Positions 24,222-35,600 of a stretch of DNA of 64,000 nt are shown here, one piece after another. Made by a program: the position numbers and the translations under genes. The notes below the pieces were generated by a model, which was not told the origin of the DNA, ran no database searches, and saw nothing but the letters and a program-made list of their open reading frames with translations. The stretch's first letter is position 1. Each line of letters opens with the position of its first letter. The stretch spans positions 19,767 to 83,766 of the forward strand of contig NZ_MUMH01000086.1 in NCBI RefSeq assembly GCF_002155965.1, read 5' to 3'. This DNA comes from Allokutzneria sp. NRRL B-24872 (GTDB lineage Bacteria > Actinomycetota > Actinomycetes > Mycobacteriales > Pseudonocardiaceae).

Positions 24222-27200
24222 ATGTTGAACGAGGACAAGCTTCGGGACTACCTCAAGCGGACCGCCACCGACCTGCGGCAGGCTCGGCGGCGGGTGCAGG
24301 AGCTGGAGGACCGGGACACCGAGCCCATCGCGATCGTGTCGATGAGCTGCCGCTTCCCCGGTGGGGTGCGCTCGCCGGAGGACCTGTGGCGGCTGCTGGC
24401 CGACGGCGGGGACGCGATCTCGGAGTTCCCGGCCGACCGCGGCTGGGACCTGGTCGGGCTCTACGACCCCGACCCCGAGCGCTCGGGCAAGGTCTACACG
24501 CGCCACGGCGGCTTCCTGCACGACGTTCCCGAGTTCGACGCCGCGTTCTTCGGGATCTCCCCGCGCGAGGCGCTGGCGATGGACCCGCAGCAGCGGCTGC
24601 TGCTGGAGTCCTCGTGGGAGCTGTTCGAGCGCGCGGGCATCGACCCGACGTCGCTGAAAGGCAGCCGCACCGGGGTCTTCGCCGGCCTGATGTACCACGA
24701 CTACGCCTCGCGGCTGGAGACCACGCCCGAGTCCGTCGAGGGCCTGCTGAGCACCGGAAACTCCGGCAGCGTCGCCTCGGGCCGAATCGCCTACACGTTC
24801 GGGCTCGAAGGCCCGGCGGTCACGGTGGACACCGCGTGCTCGTCCTCGTTGGTGGCGCTGCACATGGCGGTCCAGGCCCTGCGCAACGGCGAGTGCGCGA
24901 TGGCGCTCGCGGGCGGTGTCAGCGTCATGTCCAGCCCAGCGTCCTTCGTGGAGTTCAGCCGTCAGCGCGGGCTCGCGGAAGACGGTCGCTGCAAGGCTTT
25001 CTCCGACGCGGCAGACGGCGCGTCGTGGTCCGAGGGCGTGGGCCTGCTGCTCGTCGAGCGCCTGTCCGACGCGCGTCGCAACGGTCACCCGGTGCTCGCG
25101 GTGGTACGGGGTTCGGCGGTGAACCAGGACGGCGCGTCCAACGGTTTGACCGCGCCGAACGGTCCTTCGCAGCAGCGCGTGATCCTTCAGGCGCTGTCCA
25201 GCGCACGACTGTCCACTGAGGACGTCGACGTGGTGGAGGCGCACGGGACCGGCACCAATCTGGGCGATCCGATCGAGGCGCAGGCGCTGCTCGCGACCTA
25301 CGGCCAGGACCGCGCCGAGCCGCTGCTCCTCGGCTCGGTCAAGTCCAACATCGGCCACACCCAGGCGGCGGCCGGTGTCGCTGGCGTGATCAAGGTGGTC
25401 ATGGCGCTGCGCAACGGGATTCTGCCCAGGACGCTGCACGTGGACAGGCCGACGAGCCGGGTCGACTGGAGCGCGGGCGCGGTGCGCCTGGCGACCGAGT
25501 CGACGGCGTGGCAGCCGGGCGAGCGCACGCGTCGCGCCGGTGTCTCCTCGTTCGGGGTCAGCGGCACCAACTCCCACGTGATCATCGAGGAAGCTCCGGA
25601 AGCGGAAACCGTTGAGCGGCAGGGGGCTCTGCTGTGCCCGGACGCGCCGGTGCTGCCGTGGGTGATCTCCGGCCGCGGTGAGGAGGCGCTGCGCGCGCAG
25701 GCCCGCAGGCTGCTCGACTTCTTGAAGGAGGGCGAGGCGCCGGACCCGGTCGACGCCGGCTTCTCGCTCGCCACGACGCGTTCCGCGCTGTCACACCGAG
25801 CCGCTGTGCTCGGCGCCTCGCACGCGGAGCTGCTGGACGGGCTCCGCGCGCTGAGCGAGGGCGAGGCCAGTCCGCGCATCGTGCACGGCACCGCCGGGAC
25901 CCGCCCCGCCAAGGCCGTCTTCGTCTTCCCGGGCCAGGGTTCGCAGTGGGCCGGGATGGCAGTGGACCTGCTCGACACGTGCGAGGTCTTCCGCGACCGG
26001 CTCACGGAGTGCGACAAGGCGCTCGCCCCGCTCGTGGGCTGGTCGGTGATCTCCGTGCTGCGCGGCGACGCTGACGCGCCCGCGATGGAGGAGCGGGTGG
26101 ACGTGGTCCAGCCCGTGCTGTGGGCGATCATGGTCTCGCTGGCCGCCCTGTGGCGCGCGAGCGGCGTCGAGCCCGCTGCCGTCATCGGTCACTCGCAGGG
26201 GGAGATCGCCGCCGCGTGCGTCTCCGGAGCTCTGTCCATTGCGGACGCCGCGACCGTGGTTGCTCTGCGCAGCAAGGCTTTGCTCGACCTGTCCGGTCGT
26301 GGTGGCATGGTGTCCGTCGCGGTGCCCCATGATCGTGCGGTGGAGCTGGTCAGCCGGTGGAACGGCAAGATCACCATTGCTGCGGTGAACGGCCCGGAGA
26401 GCACGGTCGTCTCCGGCGACGCGGACGCTCTGGACGAGCTGATGGGCTTCTGCGAGGGCGAATCGGTTCGCGCTCGGCGGGTCCCGGTGGACTACGCGTC
26501 GCACTCGGTGCACGTCGAGGACGTCCGCACGCAGGTCTTGGAAGCGCTGGCGGGGGTCAAGCCGGGCAAGGCCGAGGTGCCGATGCTCTCCACGGTCACC
26601 GGCGAGTGGCTTGCGGGCCAGGAGGTCGACGCGGCGTACTGGTACCAGAACCTGCGTGAGACCGTGCGCTTCCAGCAGGCGGTCCAGGAGCTGACCGAGC
26701 AGGAGTACGAGCTGTTCATCGAGGTCAGCCCGCATCCGGTGCTGGTCATGGGCGTCGGTGACAGCGTTGAGGCCGCTGGCGGGGAGCCCAAGGTCGTCGG
26801 CACGCTGCGCCGTGGTGAGGGTGGTTGGGAGCGCTTCGCGACCTCTCTCGCGCACGCCCACACCCACGGGCAGAAGGTCGACTGGTCCGTGGTGTTCGGC
26901 CCGGAGGCGGAGCGGATCGACCTGCCGTCCTACGCCTTCCAGCGGCAGCGCTACTGGCTCGAAGGCGGTTCCGCGCTCGACGTGACCGCCGCCGGGCTGG
27001 ACACCGCCGATCACCCGCTGCTCGGCGCGACGGTGGAAACCGCTGGGGGAGAAGGTGTTCTGCTGACCGGCAGGCTCTCGCCGACCACTCAGCCGTGGAT
27101 CGCCGAGCACTCCATCGGCGGCGTCGTGGTGCTGCCGGTGAGCGTTCTGGTGGAACTCGCGCTGAAGGCCGGGAACCACGTCGGCTGCGCGCACTTGGAG

Positions 27201-29597
27201 GAGTTGGCTCTGCACGCGCCGTTGGTCGCGCAGCAGGGCGCGATGCAGGTTCAGGTTCAGGTCGGCGCGGCGAGCGGTTCGGGCCACCGCGATGTGAGCA
27301 TCCACGCGCGCAGCACGGAGGTCGACAGTCCACAGTGGACGTGCCACGCCACCGGAGTGCTTGCGCCGAAGACCCCGAAGCCGGAGTTCGACCTGGTGTC
27401 GTGGCCGCCCGCCGACAGTGAGCAGATCCCGGTGGAGGGTCACTACGACGGCCTTTCCGCGCTGGGCTACCACTACGGTCCGGCGTTCCAGGGACTGCGT
27501 GCGGCGTGGCGGCGCGGCGACGAGCTGTTCGCCGAGGTCGAGCTGCCCGGAGCTGAGCGCGCCCGTGCCGACTCCTACGGCCTGCACCCGGTGCTGCTCG
27601 ACGCGGTCGTGCAGACGCTGACGCTGGCTGGCGGCTCCGGCGGTTCTGAAGGCATGGGCATGCCGTTCGCGTGGAACGGCGTGTCGATCCACTCGCCGGG
27701 AGCGAGTACCGTGCGGGTCCGAGTTCGTCCGGTCGGCGAGGGCGCGGCGGCCTTCGAGGTCGCTGACACGCACGGCTTCCCGGTCGCCTCTGTGGAATCT
27801 CTTGTGGTTCGGCCGGTTTCGCCGCAGCAGATCGTTGCTGCTCGGGCGGCCGGCCAGGACTGGATGTTCGACGTTCAGTGGGTTTCGCAGCCTGTGTCCA
27901 CTGTGGACTCCGCTACGGACTTCGTGGTTCACCGTTGCGCGAAGGGCTCGGTTCGCGAGGTCGTCAACGACACGCTGGCGAAGGTCCAGGAGTGGATCGC
28001 TGACGAGCAGGACGGCCGGTTGGTCGTGGTGACCAACGGAGCCGCCGCGCTCGACGGGGAACTGCCGGACCCCGCGCAGGCTTGCGCCGCGGCGGTGGTG
28101 AAGTCCGCGCAGTCCGAGCACCCCGACCGGTTCCTGCTGGTCGACGGTGAGGGCTTCGAACCGCTGCTCGGAGCCATCGCCGCGCTGGAGGAGCCGCAGA
28201 TCGCCGTGCGCGGCGGAAAGCTCTACGCGCCGCGCTTCGGTCGGGTTGCCGCTTCGGACAGTGCGAGGGCGTGGGACCCGGCAGGCACGGTCCTGCTCAC
28301 CGGTGCTTCCGGTGGGCTGGGCATGGTCCTCGCTCGACACCTGGTGGTGGAGCGTGGAGTTCGGCACCTCGTGCTGACCAGCCGTCGCGGGCTCGACGCC
28401 GACGGGATGGTCGAGCTGCACGACGAGCTGACCGGGCTCGGCGCTCACGTGTCCGTTGTGGCTTGCGACATCGCCGAGCGCAGCGCGGTGGAGGACCTGC
28501 TCGCGTCGATCCCGGCCGAGCACCCGCTGACCGCCGTTGTGCACGCCGCCGCCGCGCTGGACGACGGCGTGATCACCGCTTTGGACCCGGCGCGGATGGA
28601 GACGGTGCTCCGCCCCAAGGTGGACGGGACGCAGTACCTGCACGAACTGACGCGCGAGTTGGACCTCGCGGCGTTCGTGCTCTTCTCGTCGCTGTCCAGT
28701 GTTCTGGGCAGTGCGGGTGCGGCGAACTACGCCGCTGGCAACGCTTTCCTGGACGCGCTGGCGCTGCGTCGGCGCGCCGAGGGGCTGCCCGCGACCTCGC
28801 TCGTGTGGGGCCTGTGGATGAGCAACGGCGGCATGGGCGACCGGATCACCGACGCCGACCGCGGCCGGATGGCGCGCGCCGGTGTCGTGCCGTTCTCCTC
28901 CGAGGAGGGCTTGGCGCTCTTCGACAGCGCGGTCGCCGCCGACCTCCCGGTGATCGTTCCCGCGCGGCTGGACATCCCCGGCCTGCGGGCGATGGCGAGG
29001 GCCGCAGCGATGCCCGCGCAGTTCCGCGGTGTGGTCGGCGAGGTCAGCCCGGCGAAGGCTGCCGAGGAGTCCTCGGCGCTGATGCGGCGCCTGGCCGGAC
29101 TGGACGAGGCCGACGTCGAGCGGGTGCTGCTGGACGTGGTCCGCGAGCAGGCCGCCGCGACCCTCGGGCTCGGCGACGCCGGGACGATCGAGGCGACCAG
29201 CGCGTTCCGCGAGCTGGGCTTCGACTCGCTGACCGGGGTGGAGCTGCGCAACCGGATCAACGCGGCCACCGGGCTGCGGCTGAAGGCCACGCTGGTCTTC
29301 GACCACCCCAGCCCGATCGCGATCGCCCGGCTGCTGCGCGGGAACCTCGCGATCGAGGCGGTCACCGAGATCCCGCCCGTGCTGCACGAGCTGGACGGCC
29401 TGGAAGCCACCCTCGCCATGATCGATCCCGGCGACAAGGTCCGCGACACGGTCACCGCGCGGCTGAAGGCACTGCTGTGGAAGTGGACCGACACCGGCGC
29501 TTCCCAGGCCGCTTCCCCCGACGCGGCCGACGACATCGGCGTGATCAGCGACGACGAGATGTTCGAGCTCATCGACAACGAGCTCGGCTCGCGCTGA
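24222..29597 (+). CDS. One-module type I polyketide synthase: docking-KS-AT(methylmalonyl)-DH-KR-ACP-docking
   Basis: This 1791-residue PKS carries a single extension module. The N-terminal docking helix [13 protein letters not shown] closely resembles that of the next protein. The KS has Cys 206 in DTACSSS. The AT has GHSQGE (Ser 658) and YASH (758-761), the standard methylmalonyl-CoA pattern. The DH keeps HxxxGxxxxP (His 963), but PVSV follows where the others have PGTA, and the second motif is DxxxQ (Asp 1127, Gln 1131) instead of DxxxH. Gln is known at that position in active DHs, so I expect activity. The KR has TGASGGLG and an LDD in [10 protein letters not shown] (B-type), and the ACP has [11 protein letters not shown]. 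The C-terminus is a docking region ending in [10 protein letters not shown]. It sits at the junction between the double-bond-forming modules and the hydroxyl-forming ones, so it should install the last, methyl-branched double bond of the polyene. Confidence 0.96.
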   Translation: MLNEDKLRDYLKRTATDLRQARRRVQELEDRDTEPIAIVSMSCRFPGGVRSPEDLWRLLADGGDAISEFPADRGWDLVGLYDPDPERSGKVYTRHGGFLHDVPEFDAAFFGISPREALAMDPQQRLLLESSWELFERAGIDPTSLKGSRTGVFAGLMYHDYASRLETTPESVEGLLSTGNSGSVASGRIAYTFGLEGPAVTVDTACSSSLVALHMAVQALRNGECAMALAGGVSVMSSPASFVEFSRQRGLAEDGRCKAFSDAADGASWSEGVGLLLVERLSDARRNGHPVLAVVRGSAVNQDGASNGLTAPNGPSQQRVILQALSSARLSTEDVDVVEAHGTGTNLGDPIEAQALLATYGQDRAEPLLLGSVKSNIGHTQAAAGVAGVIKVVMALRNGILPRTLHVDRPTSRVDWSAGAVRLATESTAWQPGERTRRAGVSSFGVSGTNSHVIIEEAPEAETVERQGALLCPDAPVLPWVISGRGEEALRAQARRLLDFLKEGEAPDPVDAGFSLATTRSALSHRAAVLGASHAELLDGLRALSEGEASPRIVHGTAGTRPAKAVFVFPGQGSQWAGMAVDLLDTCEVFRDRLTECDKALAPLVGWSVISVLRGDADAPAMEERVDVVQPVLWAIMVSLAALWRASGVEPAAVIGHSQGEIAAACVSGALSIADAATVVALRSKALLDLSGRGGMVSVAVPHDRAVELVSRWNGKITIAAVNGPESTVVSGDADALDELMGFCEGESVRARRVPVDYASHSVHVEDVRTQVLEALAGVKPGKAEVPMLSTVTGEWLAGQEVDAAYWYQNLRETVRFQQAVQELTEQEYELFIEVSPHPVLVMGVGDSVEAAGGEPKVVGTLRRGEGGWERFATSLAHAHTHGQKVDWSVVFGPEAERIDLPSYAFQRQRYWLEGGSALDVTAAGLDTADHPLLGATVETAGGEGVLLTGRLSPTTQPWIAEHSIGGVVVLPVSVLVELALKAGNHVGCAHLEELALHAPLVAQQGAMQVQVQVGAASGSGHRDVSIHARSTEVDSPQWTCHATGVLAPKTPKPEFDLVSWPPADSEQIPVEGHYDGLSALGYHYGPAFQGLRAAWRRGDELFAEVELPGAERARADSYGLHPVLLDAVVQTLTLAGGSGGSEGMGMPFAWNGVSIHSPGASTVRVRVRPVGEGAAAFEVADTHGFPVASVESLVVRPVSPQQIVAARAAGQDWMFDVQWVSQPVSTVDSATDFVVHRCAKGSVREVVNDTLAKVQEWIADEQDGRLVVVTNGAAALDGELPDPAQACAAAVVKSAQSEHPDRFLLVDGEGFEPLLGAIAALEEPQIAVRGGKLYAPRFGRVAASDSARAWDPAGTVLLTGASGGLGMVLARHLVVERGVRHLVLTSRRGLDADGMVELHDELTGLGAHVSVVACDIAERSAVEDLLASIPAEHPLTAVVHAAAALDDGVITALDPARMETVLRPKVDGTQYLHELTRELDLAAFVLFSSLSSVLGSAGAANYAAGNAFLDALALRRRAEGLPATSLVWGLWMSNGGMGDRITDADRGRMARAGVVPFSSEEGLALFDSAVAADLPVIVPARLDIPGLRAMARAAAMPAQFRGVVGEVSPAKAAEESSALMRRLAGLDEADVERVLLDVVREQAAATLGLGDAGTIEATSAFRELGFDSLTGVELRNRINAATGLRLKATLVFDHPSPIAIARLLRGNLAIEAVTEIPPVLHELDGLEATLAMIDPGDKVRDTVTARLKALLWKWTDTGASQAASPDAADDIGVISDDEMFELIDNELGSR
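24318..29350 (+). other. PKS window module 6: KS-AT(methylmalonyl)-DH-KR(B)-ACP
   Basis: KS about 24318-25590, AT about 25914-26960 (Ser 26193-26195, YASH from 26493), DH about 27000-27800 (His 27108-27110, Asp 27600-27602, Gln 27612-27614), KR from about 28287, ACP about 29120-29340. It is the last DH-bearing module before the polyol stretch. Its DH and KR are the most divergent of the LDD-type set in this window. Confidence 0.9.
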
Positions 29598-29614
29598 CCC
29601 CCACCAGCTTCTCC

Positions 29615-29622
29615 GAGGACGG
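29615..29622 (+). promoter_or_regulatory. Ribosome binding site for the four-module PKS gene
   Basis: GAGGACGG stands 5 to 12 bases before ATG 29628, within a 30-bp gap after the preceding stop. It fixes the start at [13 protein letters not shown], a canonical docking helix. Confidence 0.6.
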
Positions 29623-29627
29623 ACGAC

Positions 29628-32600
29628 ATGGCGAACGACGACAAGCTCAGGGACTACCTCAAGCGCGTCATGGTGGACCTGCGCCAGACCCGCAGGCAGC
29701 TGGACGAGCTGGAGTCCAAGGACACCGAGCCCATCGCGATCGTCGGCATGGCCTGCCGCTACCCCGGCGGCGTCGCGTCCCCGGAGCAGCTGTGGGACCT
29801 GGTTTCTTCCGGGCGGGACGCGGTGTCGGGGTTCCCGGCCGACCGCGGCTGGGACCTGGAGGGGATCTACGACCCGGACCCCGACCGCGCCGGGAGGACC
29901 TACACCCGGCACGGTGGTTTCCTCGACGACGCGGCCGGGTTCGACCCCGCGTTCTTCGGGATCTCCCCGCGTGAAGCGCTCGCGATGGACCCGCAGCAGC
30001 GGCTGCTGTTGCAGACCTCGTGGGAGGCCATCGAGCGCGCGGGCATCGACCCGATGTCGGTGCGCGGCGGGCAGGCCGGCGTTTTCGTCGGTACCAACGG
30101 CCAGGACCACGCCAGCCTGCTGCGCTCCGGTGACGAGGAGACCGAGGCGCACGCCCTCACCGCCAACACCGCCGCGGTGATCTCCGGTCGCATCGCCTAC
30201 GCGCTGGGGCTCGAAGGTCCCGCGGTCACAGTGGACACCGCGTGCTCGTCGTCGCTGGTGGCCATGCACCTCGCCGCGCACGCGCTGCGCCAGGGGGAGT
30301 GCTCGCTCGCGCTCGCCGGTGGTGCGACGATCATGGCCACTCCCAACACGTTCATCGCGTTCAGCCGTCAGCGCGGGCTGTCATCGGACGGCCGTTGCCG
30401 CGCGTTCTCCGCTTCGGCGGACGGCACGGGCATGGCCGAGGGCGTCGGCGTGATCCTGTTGGAGCGCCTGTCCGACGCGCGTCGCAACGGTCACCCGGTG
30501 CTCGCGGTGATCCGGGGTTCGGCGGTGAACCAGGACGGTGCGTCGAACGGCCTGACCGCGCCCAACGGACCCTCGCAGGAGCGCGTCATCCGGCAGGCGC
30601 TGGCCAACGCCCGGTTGACGCCGGAGCAGGTTGACGTGGTGGAGGCGCACGGCACCGCCACCGCGCTGGGCGATCCGATCGAGGCGGACGCGCTGCTCGC
30701 GACCTACGGCCAGGATCACCCGGCTGACCGACCGCTGTGGCTCGGGTCGATCAAGTCCAACATCGGTCACTCGCAGGCCGCCGCCGGTGTGGCCGGTGTG
30801 ATCAAGATGGTGATGGCGCTCCAGCACGGAGTGCTTCCGCGGACGCTGCACGTGGACGCGCCGTCACCGCACGTGGACTGGGCTTCGGGCAATGTCCGCC
30901 TGCTGACTTCGGCTGAGCCGTGGCCTGATGTGGACCGGCCTCGACGTGCTGGTGTCTCGTCGTTCGGGGCGAGCGGAACCAACGCGCACGTGATCCTTGA
31001 GCAGGCCGTCGCGGAGCCCGCACCGGTGGCTTCGCCCGCCGCTGGGCCGGTGGCGTGGGTGCTGTCCGGCAAGTCCGACGCGGCTCTGCGCGCTCAGGCC
31101 GCGCGTCTTCTGTCCTTTGTGGACACGTCGGCTTCTCCGGTGGACGTCGCGCTCTCGCTGGCCACCACGCGGTCCGCTTGGGAGCGCCGCGCGGCGGTTG
31201 TGGGCTCGTCGGTGGAGGAGCTGACCGAGGGGTTGCGTGCCGTCGCCGCCGGTGAAGGTTCGGCGCTCGCGGTGGAGGGTGTTGCGCGCTCCGGCAAGGT
31301 CGGGTTCGTGTTCTCGGGTCAGGGTTCGCAGCGCCTGGGTATGGGTCAGGAGTTGTTTGACACGTATCCGGTGTTCGCGGCGGCCTTTACGGAGGTCGTC
31401 AACTACTTGACGGTGGACGTCAAGTCGCCTGATCTGGATCAGACCGGGAACGCCCAGCCTGCGTTGTTCGCTCTCGAAGTGGCGTTGTTCCGTTTGCTGG
31501 AGTCGTGGGGTGTGCGGCCGGATGTGGTGGCTGGGCATTCGATTGGTGAGATCGCGGCTGCTCACGTCGCTGGGGTCCTGTCGCTGAAGGACGCGGCGGC
31601 TCTGGTGGGTGCTCGGGCTCGGTTGATGCAGGCGCTCCCGGTTGGTGGGGCGATGGTGGCGGTGCAGGCTTCTGAAGCGGAGGTGCTGCCGCTGCTGACG
31701 GATGGCGTGGGGATCGCGGCGATCAACGGGCCGGAGTCCGTTGTGGTATCGGGTACCGAGGACGCGGTTCTGGCGGTTGTGGCGCAGTTCGCGGGACGCA
31801 AGACCTCGCGGCTCAAGGTGTCGCATGCGTTTCATTCGCCGTTGATGGAGCCGATGCTGGCGGAGTTCGCCTCGGCTCTCTCCGATTTGACGTTCAACGA
31901 GCCGCAGATCCCGATCGTGTCGACGTTGACCGGGTCTTTGGTGGAACGCTGTTCCGTTGAGTACTGGGTTCGGCATGTGCGGGACTCGGTTCGCTTCGCG
32001 GATGGCGTTCGGGCCATGCGTGAGCAGGGGGTGACGCGGTTCGTTGAGGTAGGACCGGGTGGTGTGCTCTCGGCGATGGTGCAGGGCTGCGTGGACGACG
32101 CGGTGGCCGTGCCGGTGCTGCGCGCCGAGCGGGCGGAGCCGCAGGCGATCGTCACCGCGCTCGCGCAGCTGCACACCCACGGCGTGCCCGTGGACTGGAG
32201 CGTCTTCGGCGGCGCCAAGGTCGATCTGCCGACCTACGCCTTCCAGAAGGAGCGCTTCTGGCTGGACAAGCCCGCGCCGGTGGTGGACGCCGCCGACGCC
32301 GAGTTCTGGGCGAGCGTCGAGCGCGAGGACGTCGCTTCGCTGGCGACCGCGCTCGGGCTGAGCGCGGACGAGCTGGACGCCGTGGTGCCGAAGCTGTCCG
32401 CATGGCGCAGGCAGCGGCACGAGGTGTCCACTGTGGACAGCTGGACCTACCGGATCGACTGGCAGCCGCTTCCCGAGATCAAGTCCGCCGCGCTCGCCGG
32501 GAACTGGGTCGTCGTGGCGGAGGAGGGCGACGAGCGGGCGGCGGCCGTCGCTGAAGGGCTCGGCGCTCGACTGGTCACGGACCTCGCCGAGCTGACCGAA

Positions 32601-35600
32601 GCGGACGGCATCCTCTCGTTCGGCTCCTTGACGGCTACCGTCAAGCTGCTCCGAGCTGGCGTTGAGGCGCCGCTGTGGTGCGCGACCCGGGGTGCGGTCC
32701 ACGACAACCTGGACCCGGACCAGAGCATGGTGTGGGGCCTCGGCCGAGCCGTCGCGCTGGAGCACCCGCAGCGGTGGGGCGGTCTCGTCGACCTTGGTGA
32801 GAACGTCGACGTCGGACGCCTCGCGGCGGTGCTCAACCAGACGAGCGAAGACCAGGTCGTCATCCGCGACAACGGCGTCTTCGCCGCGCGCCTGAGCAGG
32901 GTTCAGCGCGGGATCACCGAGCCGTGGACGCCGCGCGGCACCGTCCTGATCACCGGCGGGACCGGTGCGCTGGCCGGGCACCTCGCGCGGTGGCTCGCGA
33001 AGGCGGGCGCCGAGCACCTGGTGCTGACCAGCCGTCGCGGGATGGAGGCGCCGGGGGCCGCCGAGCTGAAGGCCGAGCTCGAAGCGTCGACCGAGGTCAC
33101 TGTGCTCGCGTGCGACATGGCCGACCGCGACGCCGTGCAGAACCTCCTTGCGGAGCACACCTTCACGTCCGTCTTCCACACTGCGGGCGTCGAGCAGTTC
33201 ACGCCGTTCGACGAGCTGACCGACGAGGACTTCGCCCGCACGCTGGGCGCGAAGGTCACCGGCGCGGCGCTCTTGGACGAGCTGCTGGGCGAGCGGGAAC
33301 TCGATGCCTTCGTGCTCTACTCCTCGATCGCCGCCACGTGGGGCAGCGGCCAGCAGACCGCCTACGCCGCCGCGAACGCCTACCTGGACGGACTCGCGCA
33401 CCAGCGCCGGGCGCGTGGGCTGGCCGCGACTTCCGTGGCGTGGGGGCCGTGGGGCGGCGGCGGCATGCTCACCGACTCCGACGAAGCGCAGCTGAGCCGT
33501 CGTGGTGTGAGCGCCATGCGCCCCGACCTGGCCGTCTCCGCGCTGAGGCGGGCACTGGATTCCGGCGAGACCGCCATCGCGGTCGCCGACGTGGACTGGG
33601 GACGGTTCATCCCCCCGTTCACCCTGAACAGGCCGAGCGCGTTGCTCTCCGGCTTCACCGAGGCGGCTCCTGCTGAAGAGAACGCCGCGCCGTTGGTGGC
33701 GAAGCTGTCCGGACTGTCCACTGAGGACCAGATCGCGGCGCTGCTGGACATCGTGCGCGGGCAGGTCGCTGCCGTTCTCGGGCATCGTGGCGCCGATTCC
33801 GTCGAGACCGACCGCGCGTTCAAGGACCTCGGGTTCGACTCGCTGACCGCGATCGAGATGCGCACCAAGGTCGGCGCGGCGACCGGGCTGTCGCTGCCCG
33901 CCACGCTGATCTTCGACTACCCGAACCCGTTGGTGCTGGCCGAGTTCCTGCACGCCGAGCTGTTCGGCTCAGCTGCTGCCACCACCCGTGTGGTGACCGC
34001 GTCGGCGGACGAGCCGATCGCGATCGTGGCGATGAGCTGCCGCCTTCCCGGCGGCGTCGCCTCGCCGGAGGCCTTGTGGCAGCTGGTGTCCGAGGGGGTC
34101 GACGCGATCTCCGGGTTCCCGGGCGACCGGGGCTGGGACATCGACTCCCTGTACGACCCCGATCCCGAGAGGACTGGCACGACCTACGCGCGCGATGGCG
34201 GCTTCCTGGCCGACGCCACGGACTTCGACGCCGCGTTCTTCGGGATCTCCCCGCGCGAGGCGTTGGCGATGGACCCGCAGCAGCGGCTGTTGCTGGAGGC
34301 CTCGTGGGAGGTCTTCGAGCGCGCCGGTCTGACTCCCGCGCAGGTGAAGGGAACGCGGACCGGGGTTTACGCTGGGCTCGCGTTCCAGGGTTACGGCACT
34401 GAGTCCGGCACCAAGCCGGACGGTGTCGAGGGCCACCTGCTCACCGGGGGCGCCTCGAGTGTCGCGTCCGGTCGCGTGGCTTACACCTTCGGGCTCGAAG
34501 GCCCTGCGGTCACGATCGACACGGCGTGCTCTTCGTCGCTGGTCGCGCTGCACCTCGCAGTGCAGTCGTTGCGCAGCGGCGAATCGGACATGGCGCTCGC
34601 CGGTGGTGTGTGCGTCATGGCCAGCCCCAACGTCTTCGTCGAGTTCAGCCGCCAGCGCGGGCTCTCGCCGGACGGCCGCTGCCGGGCGTTCTCGGCGGAC
34701 GCGGACGGCACCGGCTGGTCCGAGGGCGTCGGCATGATCCTCGTCGAGCGCCTTTCCGACGCGCAGCGCTTCGGCCACCCCGTGCTCGCCGTCGTGCGCG
34801 GCACTGCGATCAACCAGGACGGCGCGTCCAACGGGCTGACCGCGCCCAACGGTCCCGCGCAGCAGCGCGTGATTCGCGAGGCCCTCGCCGCCGCGGGGCT
34901 CGCACCGTCCGATGTGGACACTGTTGAGGCCCACGGGACCGGCACCACGCTGGGTGATCCGATCGAGGCGCAGGCGCTGCTCGCGACCTACGGGCGGGAC
35001 CGCGACCAGCCGCTGTGGGTGGGCTCGCTGAAGTCCAACATCGGCCACACGCAGGCCGCGGCCGGTGTCGCCGGTGTGATCAAGATGGTCATGGCCATGC
35101 GCAACGGCGTGCTGCCGCAGACGCTGCACGCGGGCGAGCCGACGCCGCACGTGGACTGGTCGGCGGGCAACGTGCGGCTGCTGACCGAATCCGTGCCGTG
35201 GCAGGTCGACCGACCGCGCCGCGCGGGCATCTCCTCCTTCGGCGCGAGCGGCACCAACGCCCACGCGATCATCGAGCAGGCTCCGCCCGGAGAAGCCCCG
35301 AGAACGACGCCGGAGCCGACCGCCCCGGTCCCGTGGGTGCTGTCCGCCAAGAGCGCCAAGGCTCTGCGCGCGCAGGCGGCCCGCTTGGCGGAGCACCTGA
35401 CCGACCGGGACTGGAACCCAATTGACATCGGGTTCTCCCTCGATGGCCGCGCGGCGTTCGAGGAGCGCGCGGTCGTCGTCGGGACCGACCGCGAGTCACT
35501 GCTGGAGGGCTTGCAGGCGTTCACTGTCACCGGCACGGCGACCACCAAGGGCAAGGCTGTCTTCGTCTTCCCCGGCCAGGGTTCGCAATGGCAGGGCATG

